IMG/VR virus record: IMGVR_UViG_3300029882_000009
Span: 33,746-97,745 of that record
DNA length: 64,000 nucleotides
Direction: 5' to 3' (one strand)
From: a virus
The notes under the pieces are model-generated. The model was given only the letters and a program-made list of their open reading frames with translations, did no database searches and was not told where the DNA came from. Positions 6,792 through 14,919 of this stretch are shown here, piece after piece (within the stretch, counting starts at the first letter, position 1; each line of letters starts with the position of its first letter). The position numbers and the translations under genes are program-made.

Positions 6792-7984
6792 TCCTGATGC
6801 TGGCTTTCTATATCACCGATACTTGCACCACTTGCTGGCATGACAATTGCATCTGTCTCAGTATCCGCTTTCCAGAAACGTTGTGGTTGCCATAAAGGAT
6901 ATGGAAGTAAATGAATACCACGTAATCCTATATGGTGAAGACGACAATTATGTACAGCCAATCCACCACCAATATAACTGTTACAACCTGACACCTCTAT
7001 GTGGTATACTAAACCACTATGGAACTTTCTACTAATTTGCCGAGGCGCTGCCCACCGTGCCTTGAGGGCCGGAATATTAGATACGATATCAACATTTGTC
7101 GTATCTGTGAAGGGCAATTCACCGTGCCTCACAAAGTCGCCAGTAAATACACCACTTGTAGTTCCGTCTGTGAATCTTCGCGTAGAAGTATTGACAAACT
7201 GATTTATCCCAAACAAAGAATTTGCCCGATTTGTAACATGTCTTTCATTCGAGGGAAAGGAGGTCATCAATCGTTTTGCTCCAACTATGGAATTAAAACC
7301 GATAACAGAATCGAGAATCTCCAAATCTTCGAAACTAATTCCGACCACCTCAAGCACGAACATAGAATCGGTAAGTTCGACAACCGGCCTCCACGTCCCA
7401 GAAACGAGAAAGGGATGTTCGTTAGTGGCACCATATCCATTGACAATATTGATATACTCACTAACATACCGACTTCCAGTACCAGTGACTAAATGAGGGT
7501 TTAGGTCGTGTCCCACAACTTCATCACCGATACTAATTTCACTTATTGGCTTTTGGTCGCCATCAGCCATCAACACAGGGGTGTCTCCGGTTTGGCAAAG
7601 TACAGTTAGATTCCCTTCACCTTCTATGAACTCCAAAAATTGTTCATCAGATGTAAGACCGAACTCGGGATATAGTTCTTCGAACTTTGAAATATCCACA
7701 CCTTCTTGTAGTGAATATTCAACTAAAGAATGGTGTAATTCAAGATCCCCAGCGCACTCATGATTTCCAACCCAGCACTTCATCTTACCAAGTTTGGTAA
7801 GACGTGCTTTGGCTTGGTTAAAATATTTGTAGTGAGGATCTCCAACACGTGGAGGATGTTCAGGTACAGCTTCACGAATATGAATGGTCGTGCTTTGATA
7901 ATGAGCGGCAGTGACAGTACTGACATTTGTTGCAGTATTGGTCACTGTTTGCTTAACATCGACTGTCTCTGTAACATCTGCCAT
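6788..7984 (-). CDS. HNH-like phage protein interrupted by an intein
   Basis: The precursor is 398 aa. The flanks (1-129 and 347-398) form a phage HNH-type protein: CWVGNHECAGDLELHHSLVE supplies the first His pair (H84, H85) and the segment after splicing reads NLTVLCRLHHIGLRGIH. The insert between L129 and C347 has all splicing blocks of an intein and splits the second His-rich motif, so the HNH protein is only whole after splicing. Related small HNH proteins of phages (LEL-HH then ENL-LC-xHH-GG-H) are known. Their role is uncertain and may be packaging-associated nicking. The gene lies between a 131-aa gene and the endolysin, with start and stop abutting neighbours. Confidence 0.85.
   Translation of the reverse strand: MADVTETVDVKQTVTNTATNVSTVTAAHYQSTTIHIREAVPEHPPRVGDPHYKYFNQAKARLTKLGKMKCWVGNHECAGDLELHHSLVEYSLQEGVDISKFEELYPEFGLTSDEQFLEFIEGEGNLTVLCQTGDTPVLMADGDQKPISEISIGDEVVGHDLNPHLVTGTGSRYVSEYINIVNGYGATNEHPFLVSGTWRPVVELTDSMFVLEVVGISFEDLEILDSVIGFNSIVGAKRLMTSFPSNERHVTNRANSLFGINQFVNTSTRRFTDGTTSGVFTGDFVRHGELPFTDTTNVDIVSNIPALKARWAAPRQISRKFHSGLVYHIEVSGCNSYIGGGLAVHNCRLHHIGLRGIHLLPYPLWQPQRFWKADTETDAIVMPASGASIGDIESQHQE
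6947..7597 (-). other. Intein (217 aa) within the HNH-like protein
   Basis: Precursor residues 130-346. Block A is CQTGDTPVLMADG...ISIGDEVVGHD, with C130 as the first nucleophile. Block B is GATNEHPFLVSGTWRP, with the T187-x-x-H190 motif. Blocks F and G are VYHIEVSGCNSYIGG and GLAVHN, with penultimate H345, terminal N346 and +1 C347. All residues needed for standard class 1 splicing are present. A minimal intein needs about 130-150 residues, so 60 or more extra residues separate blocks B and F. They match no LAGLIDADG or HNH endonuclease in this frame. The same DNA read on the other strand encodes an HNH-like protein. Confidence 0.9.
7019..7492 (+). pseudogene. Antisense zinc-ribbon/HNH homing-endonuclease-like ORF inside the intein
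   Basis: A 157-codon frame on the strand opposite the intein. It has CPPC (C11, C14), a full ribbon CRICEGQFTVP...TTCSSVC (C27, C30, C47, C51) and a partial one, CPICNMSF...SFCS (C69, C72, C87). An HNH C-terminal half follows: GIKTDNRIENLQIFETNSD then HLKHEHRIGK (N96, N100, H110). This order of Cys ribbons and NRIENL-x-H is typical of phage HNH homing endonucleases. The expected first His pair before NGxKTDNR is missing (FCSNYG stands where VHHING would be), so it looks deleted and inactive. There is no ribosome site before ATG 7019. It may be a relic whose reverse strand now serves as intein linker. Confidence 0.7.
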
Positions 7985-8380
7985 TTAAGCGACTTTCTTC
8001 AATGCTGCTACTGCCGCAGCGTAAGCTGTTGCAATTGCGCCTGGTACGAGACCGACCGCATACGCAGACAGGCCACTAACGATTGTTCCAACTACAGGAT
8101 TGATCTTTGATAGACCAGATACAACTATAGCAATAGCGGTATCATTTTTTGGTTGAAGAATTGCAGCAACTGCTGCTTCACTGAGAGTTCCATCAGCGCT
8201 GAGAAGTGTGGTAATTTCTGACTGAAAATAAGTTGTAAGATTTTCGGTAAGTGGAGTTACCAAACCTTCAATTTGGGCGGTCGCTGCGTTTTCATCAGCG
8301 ATACCTTTTAGGTGTGTTTCAAAGTATACATATGGCTTTACAACGAGCCAATGAAGAACGTCTGATTCAATACTGGGCAT
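7985..8380 (-). CDS. hypothetical protein with hydrophobic C terminus, 131 aa
   Basis: First gene after a near-perfect promoter (8416-8444), so it heads the lysis transcription unit. The N-terminal part is mixed helical. The C-terminal half contains two hydrophobic Ala/Gly/Val-rich segments (NPVVGTIVSGLSAYAVGLV and PGAIATAYAAAVAALKKVA). It ends directly before the HNH/intein gene. The position and hydrophobicity make a holin-like or membrane-associated lysis role possible, but no family was recognised. Confidence 0.65.
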   Translation of the reverse strand: MPSIESDVLHWLVVKPYVYFETHLKGIADENAATAQIEGLVTPLTENLTTYFQSEITTLLSADGTLSEAAVAAILQPKNDTAIAIVVSGLSKINPVVGTIVSGLSAYAVGLVPGAIATAYAAAVAALKKVA

Positions 8381-8415
8381 GATATTTATCCTTTTCTTTC
8401 GATAATTACACTTAT

Positions 8416-8444
8416 ATTATACAGGATTTTTGAATAGTTGTCAA
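8416..8444 (-). promoter_or_regulatory. Strong leftward sigma70-type promoter for the lysis unit
   Basis: Read on the minus strand: TTGACA (8439-8444), 17-nt spacer, TATAAT (8416-8421), both consensus hexamers. It lies in the 66-nt gap upstream of the 131-aa gene and would drive that gene, the HNH/intein gene and the endolysin. Confidence 0.85.
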
Positions 8445-8446
8445 TA

Positions 8447-9058
8447 TTATGGTTTTGGGGCTCTGGTGACAATATTGGTTTCGGTTACATTCATGGTGTC
8501 ATCATGTTTTTTGGCGTTATCTTCGAGTACTTTTACTCTCGACATTAATTCCTTACCAACACTTACCTCATGCTCCCACAGATCCTTATAATTTTGAGCT
8601 TCTGCCTTAGCTGCTCTGATATCAGCCTGGGCCGCACCAAGTTGTTGCATCACATCTCCAAGTCGTCGCTCCGCATCAAGCAATTGAGTATAGAGTGTTT
8701 CTTGAAGCCCATCGACTCGCGCGTTAATTGTAGCTCTTTGGCCATTGAGTTCGGACCATGCATCACTTAATTCTTTACGAGCTTCAAGTTCCCGGTCTAA
8801 AGCCGCTTGCGCTGAAGCGGCTTTGGCAACTGCTATTTCAGTATCACGCGTTGCTTTGATTAACTCAGCTATTCGTTTAGCTTCTGCAATTTCCCCGTCC
8901 GATTTCGCTTTCGCGTCTGCCGTTGCCGCATCTGATTTTGATTTCGCTGCTGATATCTCTTCCTTGCGCTTACTTAAAAATGCCGATATCATTGAAGCTA
9001 TTGTGAATAGTCCAAGAATAGTGCCTACAACCGCTTGTGTATTTGTTATGGATATCAT
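8447..9058 (-). CDS. Spanin-like or coiled-coil membrane protein, 203 aa
   Basis: One N-terminal transmembrane helix (AVVGTILGLFTIASMISAFL) followed by about 150 residues of Ala/Glu/Lys-rich coiled coil (KSKSDAATADAKAKSDGEIA, later LDAERRLGDVMQQLGAAQA) and a short tail. This N-in topology with a long periplasmic coil is that of Rz-type inner-membrane spanins, and the gene lies next to the lysis unit. No separate lipoprotein o-spanin was seen. The gene appears leaderless: an extended -10 promoter ends six bases before the ATG and there is no ribosome site. Confidence 0.6.
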   Translation of the reverse strand: MISITNTQAVVGTILGLFTIASMISAFLSKRKEEISAAKSKSDAATADAKAKSDGEIAEAKRIAELIKATRDTEIAVAKAASAQAALDRELEARKELSDAWSELNGQRATINARVDGLQETLYTQLLDAERRLGDVMQQLGAAQADIRAAKAEAQNYKDLWEHEVSVGKELMSRVKVLEDNAKKHDDTMNVTETNIVTRAPKP

Positions 9059-9064
9059 TTTTTA

Positions 9065-9093
9065 AGTATACCAGAATGTCTTTTGTCTGTGAA
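9065..9093 (-). promoter_or_regulatory. Leftward promoter immediately before a start codon
   Basis: Minus strand: TTCACA (9088-9093), 17-nt spacer ending TGG, TATACT (9065-9070). It has an extended -10 and ends six bases before ATG 9058, so transcription should start at or next to the start codon. Confidence 0.7.
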
Positions 9094-9105
9094 CAATTAA
9101 AAAGA

Positions 9106-10725
9106 TTATGGTAGTATGATTTGTTGCATAACATTGCCAGATAAGGTCTGTATAGAGATGTAAAGCGTATCGCTTGTCCCCAATGTCTCAAATATCGAAT
9201 ACGGATTCGTGTAGAGATTGCTACGTTCGCCGCTCGTGAGCTGGCGGTTAAAGGCGTAAAAGAAATCATAGCTACCTATAAACGGGTAATTGCCAAGTAC
9301 TAATTCATATCCTCCTATACAGGCATTTGTATTTGATGCAGTAATTGTTGTAAAGGTCCCGCTAGCCTCGGCTGTGCCGGAGCCGTCTAAATAGATAGTC
9401 CAAGTCGTGCCATCAAACGTAAAAAATGCTGTGTGCCAATTGTTATCGACTACATCAGTAGTTCCCGTAACAATAGTGCTGCCATTATTTATTTTTAAGA
9501 AATTTGATTCTGTATAGATGTTAATCTGACCGTCTCCTGTAGCCGGACCCATCGAGAATAAAACACCCAGTGGCGCTGACGCCGTTTTAAACCTTATCAT
9601 GAACTCGCGAGGATTGGAGCCTAAAACCAGGTCAGTATCCGGGAATAATACTCCATTATTGCTAGATGCACCAAGCAAACAATATCCTGCATCGCCTGTC
9701 GTCCAAGACATACCAGTCTGCAGTGTACCAGTCTGGCTATTGGCCGCTTCTTGTGTGGATGTGCCGGTGCCCTCGTTAAATTGAAAAGCAGCAACACAAG
9801 CCGTAGCTGGTCCTGTAGATGTCATAGATGCAGGGACAGCTAACTTAGTAGTAGTACCTGGTGCTGGTGCAACACCTTCCAATAGATACATTTGTCCCCG
9901 ATTACCACTGGTTGGTGATGGTAGTGATGGTACAAGGATAACACCGCCCCCTGCACTACCGGTACTTGAAAGTGTTCCGTCTGGAGTAACAGATAAACCA
10001 GATCCGACTTTTATACCACCTAATTGGGTTGTTGTTGCCGGTAACAATAACGATGAGCCACCACCTACATCTCTACGTATCCAAATCTTGTTAATAGCAT
10101 CAAGGCGATACATTCCCATTGACGTTTCATAACTATCAATTAAATCAACAATAGTATTATGAAATAATTTAGTGGTGGCAGGATCTGGTAAAGAGAAGAG
10201 AACGAGCGGTACGGCAGTTATGGTCAGCGATCCATCGCTAACACCCCCTGATGTTACACTTTCTGGAGTTGTCGCAAAATAAACATTAGCACCTGGATCA
10301 AGTACAAACCCTTTAACTTCAGTACTTGCAGCCTCCAACAAAAATGATGTATTTTCAAGGATTGGTGGTTGAATTGAGGCTAAATTAGCAGCGGCTGTTA
10401 TCGCTGCAGATTGTGCGGAAGCAGCAGCAAGAGCATTTGTCCCAGTGCCGGAAGACCCATAGCCTATAATCTGAGGGTTGTGATTTTTACCTTTAGTATT
10501 ATTAACAGTAACTTGATCGCCAGCCCTGAGATTATTACCTGTAGAATTTTCAACTTGAATAAGTGACTGTATTTGGCCAGCAACCAATACATCTGCTGCG
10601 TAAGTGCCATTTGCATTTGTATAAACACGTGTTACAGCACCCTTTTGAGTCTCAATCGTAGCATTAGCTTCCGCTTTAGCTCGGCTTTGGGATGTATTTA
10701 CAATTGATGTGTAGAGACCACTCAT
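9106..10725 (-). CDS. Tail fibre-like protein with C-terminal LamG domain
   Basis: 539 aa. The N-terminal third is helical and beta-stranded with Ala repeats (ALAAASAQSAAITAAANLAS). The middle has the fibre-type phrase TTTQLGGIKVGSGLSVTPDG. The C-terminal 200 residues form a concanavalin/LamG-like jelly roll (VAAFQFNEGTGTSTQEAANS, NNWHTAFFTFDGTTWTIYLDG, NACIGGY). LamG domains bind sugars or surface proteins, so this is a probable receptor-binding or side-fibre protein. It is last in the tail gene run, four bases after the large baseplate-like gene, which also ends in a LamG domain. Confidence 0.8.
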   Translation of the reverse strand: MSGLYTSIVNTSQSRAKAEANATIETQKGAVTRVYTNANGTYAADVLVAGQIQSLIQVENSTGNNLRAGDQVTVNNTKGKNHNPQIIGYGSSGTGTNALAAASAQSAAITAAANLASIQPPILENTSFLLEAASTEVKGFVLDPGANVYFATTPESVTSGGVSDGSLTITAVPLVLFSLPDPATTKLFHNTIVDLIDSYETSMGMYRLDAINKIWIRRDVGGGSSLLLPATTTQLGGIKVGSGLSVTPDGTLSSTGSAGGGVILVPSLPSPTSGNRGQMYLLEGVAPAPGTTTKLAVPASMTSTGPATACVAAFQFNEGTGTSTQEAANSQTGTLQTGMSWTTGDAGYCLLGASSNNGVLFPDTDLVLGSNPREFMIRFKTASAPLGVLFSMGPATGDGQINIYTESNFLKINNGSTIVTGTTDVVDNNWHTAFFTFDGTTWTIYLDGSGTAEASGTFTTITASNTNACIGGYELVLGNYPFIGSYDFFYAFNRQLTSGERSNLYTNPYSIFETLGTSDTLYISIQTLSGNVMQQIILP

Positions 10726-10728
10726 GAT

Positions 10729-13700
10729 TTATGTTACCGCAATCGCATTGTAATGATTAAGTATGGCACCCGCCGACAATGGATAGTTGTAGATCGCAAG
10801 ATTATTATATTGAGAATCAGTAAAACCATCTGCTGTTGGGTATCCTCCACCACTCCCTTGTACATACCCAAGCGAAAATAAATTAGATCCCACAAGTGGT
10901 GTCCCGGACGGTATAAAAGATTGAATAAGAACTCCGTTTAAATATACTGCTAGATTTACACCGTCCCAAGTCATAACAATATGCGCCAGTGTATTGAAGG
11001 GTCGCGGGGTATAACTTGTAGTGTATGTCCCTCCTGTGAATGCCATGCCGATTATTAACTCAGTTGGGACGCCGTAAATCGCGTTGGCTGTATCGGTATT
11101 ACAGTTAAACATAATTCCGGAGGTTAAACTACTCCATTGCGTTGTTGTTCCTGCAAAACCGAGGCCGTTGTCTATGCTTGGGAGATTACACAAGAACTCT
11201 ATCGTGAATTGTGGCAGACTCTCTGGTTGTACAGTCGTTTGAATACCAGGCGTTGTAGACGAGCCCGACTGCATCCCAAATGGCTGATCAGCACATAATG
11301 AAGATCCAGAAATCACCACCCCAGTGTATGCGCCAGTATACGTCGATCCTATAATTAGATTTTGTGCCGTCTCATCATTTACAGCGTCACTTAAAGGCCA
11401 GAGAGCAAGAGGTTTAGAATTTAGTTGTTGTTGCGTAAATCCACCACGTTCTTGAGAGAACAACAAGAATCCTGTATATTCATCATACATAGTAGCAGTT
11501 TTAACATCTTGGCGTTCTCCAACACGTACAATTCTTTGAACATAAGACCATTGATCAGACCCTTGAACCCCAACTCTGGGGTTAAAATACTTGATGATTT
11601 GACCAGGCTCAATTATCGGAATACTTGCGGTTTTTTGATAAACCGGATTACGCTGCCAAGCGTTCATATTCATAAACCATTGACCAGTTTCAGTACACTG
11701 ATCTAATGTACCAAGCAACGGGTTATTTATTTCTTCATTTTTAATACCGTATAGTAATTGATTTGGTGAATATGCACCTGTCACATCCACTGTTGGGGGT
11801 GTTGGTGTGATTTCTGTGTCACCACAATTTATGACTGCCCCCGTTGCTTCGATACCTTGGGGATCGTAGACCTCTATGGCAGAAATCATTGCATTTCCGT
11901 ATTGTTGACCTGATGGGGTTCCACTCGGAGGTGACACATTTTGAAAAGTGATAATTATATTCCCAGACGCATCACATCCAATACCTTCATAAGTTTTAGT
12001 TGAGGCTACTAATGATCCGTTCGCGTTTGCCCATGTATCAAAATTTTCATCTATGAATCCGTTGTTGAATATAATGTTAAATACACGAAAACCAGGACCA
12101 GATGTTGGCAAATTAGGAGCCGCTGGGGGAATTGTGTTTGGTGGGACTATTGTTGGATCACCATAACTGAGTATTACTGTATAGCCACGACCGAACTGTA
12201 ACCCACCAATTGTATAAGTGAACGAATCGCCCGTAGCATTCGTGGTTGTATAACGAGATGTTTGGAATATTTCTTGTGGGGCAGGTACTGTTAAATAGGT
12301 TAAGTCAAATGTTTCACCATCTGGATAACCTGCTTCTTCTACAGTTTTTGAAGTTCCACCAGACGATGTATACCCAGGTGGTTGATTGTTTGGAAACGCT
12401 GGGGCATCTGGGATTCCTTCGACTTCGTTGGATGCAGTTCCAGCTATTGCTCCATAATATGGCACTATATAATAATAATACGGAGTTCCATTTATCAATC
12501 CTGTATCGCTATAAGCGGTTCCTGTTAGCCCCGAAACAAGTAATGTTTCGCCCCCAGAAGTTAACCCTCGATATAGGCTATATGAGGTAGCTCCATGAGC
12601 ATCTACTGTCCATGCAAGATCTACACCCCCACTTGGTTGAGAAGTCAAGCTTAAAATTACTGGTGGGGGGTTGTCCGAACCATAATCTTTATAGGTCATA
12701 TCGTAAAAAACGATTTGGCCCTGTTCGTAAGCAATCTGCGCAAGTTGAGATATATATAATCCATCAGCGGAAATAACCAGTGTCATTGGGGTTACTTCTT
12801 CCCCGGCTAGATGGCTATATTGTAATGAGTTCTGAAGAGCAAAAGTAGTTCCTGTTATTTTGCGAATTATTGCATATTCTCTGGTTTTGCCAGTACCAAT
12901 AGCAATTACGTTCATTGTTGCAATACTTGGTGGTGAACCAGGAGTTGTGTAACCAGACGCACTCACTACTTGAATAGTTTGAGGGGTGGGTGGAATTGTT
13001 GTCGCAACCGGAGACACATTGCTTGATAGTGTTGTGGGAGATGGAAGGGATGATAAATTCACATAAACTTCTACGGGTGTACCCATACCTAATGGTTGAA
13101 GGGATGTAGAGTCTTCTGGATTAAGCACTTGGTAAGTCCGATGATCCCCAAAAACATCAATAGCGGTTGCCAAAGAAAATGAAATGGAATTGTAATCAGT
13201 GATCTTTGTAAGTGTAGCGTTAGTGCTTGCAACTGGTTGACCATAAATGTCAATATCAAAATCCCAACCATTGTTGTCTGAGTTGGCGTAACCAAAGAAT
13301 GGCAAATCTTGCCATACAGTTAATCCAGTCGCCGGGGAGAGAGCAGCTACCAACAGAAACAACATCCCCATATCGTGACCATTGTCATCAGTGGCTATGA
13401 CACCGGGATATGGACCGGTATCATTATTATGCCCATTACTCTCCCACGGCCCCATAGGAACAGGTGTTCCATCAGGAGTAATAGCTGTCGGGTCAGCACA
13501 TAGTGTTTTAAGATTATCGGGACTTCCAGATACATCACCACCGGAAGAATTGTGAAAATTCGGACAATAAACAACTGCGTAAACGCCGGTAGCAGTCAAC
13601 AAATTTTGAGATTGGCTATTCTGCGTCAACGGAACAAGATAACTCGCCCCTTTACCTGTAGAAATACTATTCAGAGTATTGGCATTACCTAACGATGTAA

Positions 13701-14535
13701 GAAGTTGTGGTGGTCCATAGGTAATTACTTCATTAAGCGACTGACCCAAAACCGTAACCTGATTATTAAATGTAAATATACGATTGCTTGGTCTTATAGT
13801 CATTGTTATGGTTCCGTCAGGGAACACGAAAGAAACAAGACTATCATCCGGCGGAGAAGTGGCGTCAGGCCAGCCAACTAAGGCAGGAGCGCCGGAAGCA
13901 GCACTGCCAACTCTTGGCCTCGTCGCTAATGCTCCCGTATAGTTGAACCACACGAAATATAGTACAAGGTTGAATATATCTGCAAAGGCATCAGCAACAG
14001 ACATTCCTGGAAACTGCACAAATGGAACAACGTAGTCCAGCGGAAACAGATTGGTGTTTGCGCTCTTCGCATATTGAAATAACATGTCCGAAGCTATCAA
14101 ATTTGCTTGTTGATTGTACCAAGGGTTAGTTGTGACGTTCTTGGTCAACAATGGATACATGGGATCGAAAACTATGACAGAAAATAGATCAGAACTTAAA
14201 CGTCTATATTCCCAATCTGTTTCGGTAATCGAACCAAAGAAAATTGGGTAATAATAATCGGTTTCGGTTGATGGATCATAAAATCCAATTTCAAGACTAA
14301 TTATGCGACCTTCAACAAAAACATTCGCAGCGGTAGTTGATCCATAAGTGTCAAAATATCCGTTCGCGTTTGTGAGTGTTAATGTAAGTTTATGAGATTC
14401 AAGTACATCAGTATGATCAGTTTCATATCTTTGTACATATGAACTAACATCCATAAACGTGGTGACGCCATCAGCCTCCAATGCAAGGCAGCGAATAATT
14501 CCATGTCGGGTTGTATTTAATAAGTTGTATGTCAT
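10729..14535 (-). CDS. Large baseplate/tail-tip protein with FnIII and LamG domains
   Basis: 1268 aa. The N-terminal region (SSYVQRYETDHTDVLESHKL, LTLTLTNANGYFD) resembles hub/distal tail proteins of long-tailed phages. A fibronectin type III domain spans about 618-712 (VDLAWTVDAHGATSYSLYRG, GTPYYYYIVPYYG). The last about 150 residues are a LamG jelly roll (FTIEFLCNLP, TLAHIVMTWDGVNLAVYLNG). It is probably the main tail-tip protein that positions fibres and contacts the host. It follows the tape measure gene and one small tail gene, the usual order. No peptidase or lysozyme motif was noticed in it. Confidence 0.8.
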   Translation of the reverse strand: MTYNLLNTTRHGIIRCLALEADGVTTFMDVSSYVQRYETDHTDVLESHKLTLTLTNANGYFDTYGSTTAANVFVEGRIISLEIGFYDPSTETDYYYPIFFGSITETDWEYRRLSSDLFSVIVFDPMYPLLTKNVTTNPWYNQQANLIASDMLFQYAKSANTNLFPLDYVVPFVQFPGMSVADAFADIFNLVLYFVWFNYTGALATRPRVGSAASGAPALVGWPDATSPPDDSLVSFVFPDGTITMTIRPSNRIFTFNNQVTVLGQSLNEVITYGPPQLLTSLGNANTLNSISTGKGASYLVPLTQNSQSQNLLTATGVYAVVYCPNFHNSSGGDVSGSPDNLKTLCADPTAITPDGTPVPMGPWESNGHNNDTGPYPGVIATDDNGHDMGMLFLLVAALSPATGLTVWQDLPFFGYANSDNNGWDFDIDIYGQPVASTNATLTKITDYNSISFSLATAIDVFGDHRTYQVLNPEDSTSLQPLGMGTPVEVYVNLSSLPSPTTLSSNVSPVATTIPPTPQTIQVVSASGYTTPGSPPSIATMNVIAIGTGKTREYAIIRKITGTTFALQNSLQYSHLAGEEVTPMTLVISADGLYISQLAQIAYEQGQIVFYDMTYKDYGSDNPPPVILSLTSQPSGGVDLAWTVDAHGATSYSLYRGLTSGGETLLVSGLTGTAYSDTGLINGTPYYYYIVPYYGAIAGTASNEVEGIPDAPAFPNNQPPGYTSSGGTSKTVEEAGYPDGETFDLTYLTVPAPQEIFQTSRYTTTNATGDSFTYTIGGLQFGRGYTVILSYGDPTIVPPNTIPPAAPNLPTSGPGFRVFNIIFNNGFIDENFDTWANANGSLVASTKTYEGIGCDASGNIIITFQNVSPPSGTPSGQQYGNAMISAIEVYDPQGIEATGAVINCGDTEITPTPPTVDVTGAYSPNQLLYGIKNEEINNPLLGTLDQCTETGQWFMNMNAWQRNPVYQKTASIPIIEPGQIIKYFNPRVGVQGSDQWSYVQRIVRVGERQDVKTATMYDEYTGFLLFSQERGGFTQQQLNSKPLALWPLSDAVNDETAQNLIIGSTYTGAYTGVVISGSSLCADQPFGMQSGSSTTPGIQTTVQPESLPQFTIEFLCNLPSIDNGLGFAGTTTQWSSLTSGIMFNCNTDTANAIYGVPTELIIGMAFTGGTYTTSYTPRPFNTLAHIVMTWDGVNLAVYLNGVLIQSFIPSGTPLVGSNLFSLGYVQGSGGGYPTADGFTDSQYNNLAIYNYPLSAGAILNHYNAIAVT

Positions 14536-14544
14536 TATGTTGCG

Positions 14545-14919
14545 TTACGGCATTGATACGACTTGCATTTTTAAGGTTACATTCATCAATGCGTCCAAAC
14601 TGCCCTTTAATTGTCCATCAGCAGGTTTTAGATCCATGCAAAATACGGTGTAGGAAGTTGGCGGGTCATTCCAGTCGGTGAACACTAAATTCTTTACAAG
14701 AGCTACCTTACCTACCAGAACATTATATATAGCCGTTGGTATGGTAGGCCACATCAATTCTATGGTTTGATCTGAAACTATCACTCCATAGGTTGTGATA
14801 ACACCGCCTTGAAGTGTAGGTTCGTATGTGGCTGACACAGGCTGGTATGGAACCTGTTTAGGAGCGTTAAAAGGAAAGGTGTATCCATCCAATGTGCATG
14901 TTGTTTGGTTCGTCATCAC
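14545..14919 (-). CDS. Minor tail protein, 124 aa
   Basis: It lies between the tape measure and tail-tip genes, the slot of small distal-tail or hub-adaptor proteins. Starts are GTG 14919 or ATG 14916; both follow AGAGGA, and the GTG overlaps the tape-measure stop. The sequence is beta-rich (YEPTLQGGVITTYGVIVSDQ and TVFCMDLKPADGQLKGSLDA). The function is inferred from position, not from a family match. Confidence 0.65.
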   Translation of the reverse strand: MMTNQTTCTLDGYTFPFNAPKQVPYQPVSATYEPTLQGGVITTYGVIVSDQTIELMWPTIPTAIYNVLVGKVALVKNLVFTDWNDPPTSYTVFCMDLKPADGQLKGSLDALMNVTLKMQVVSMP

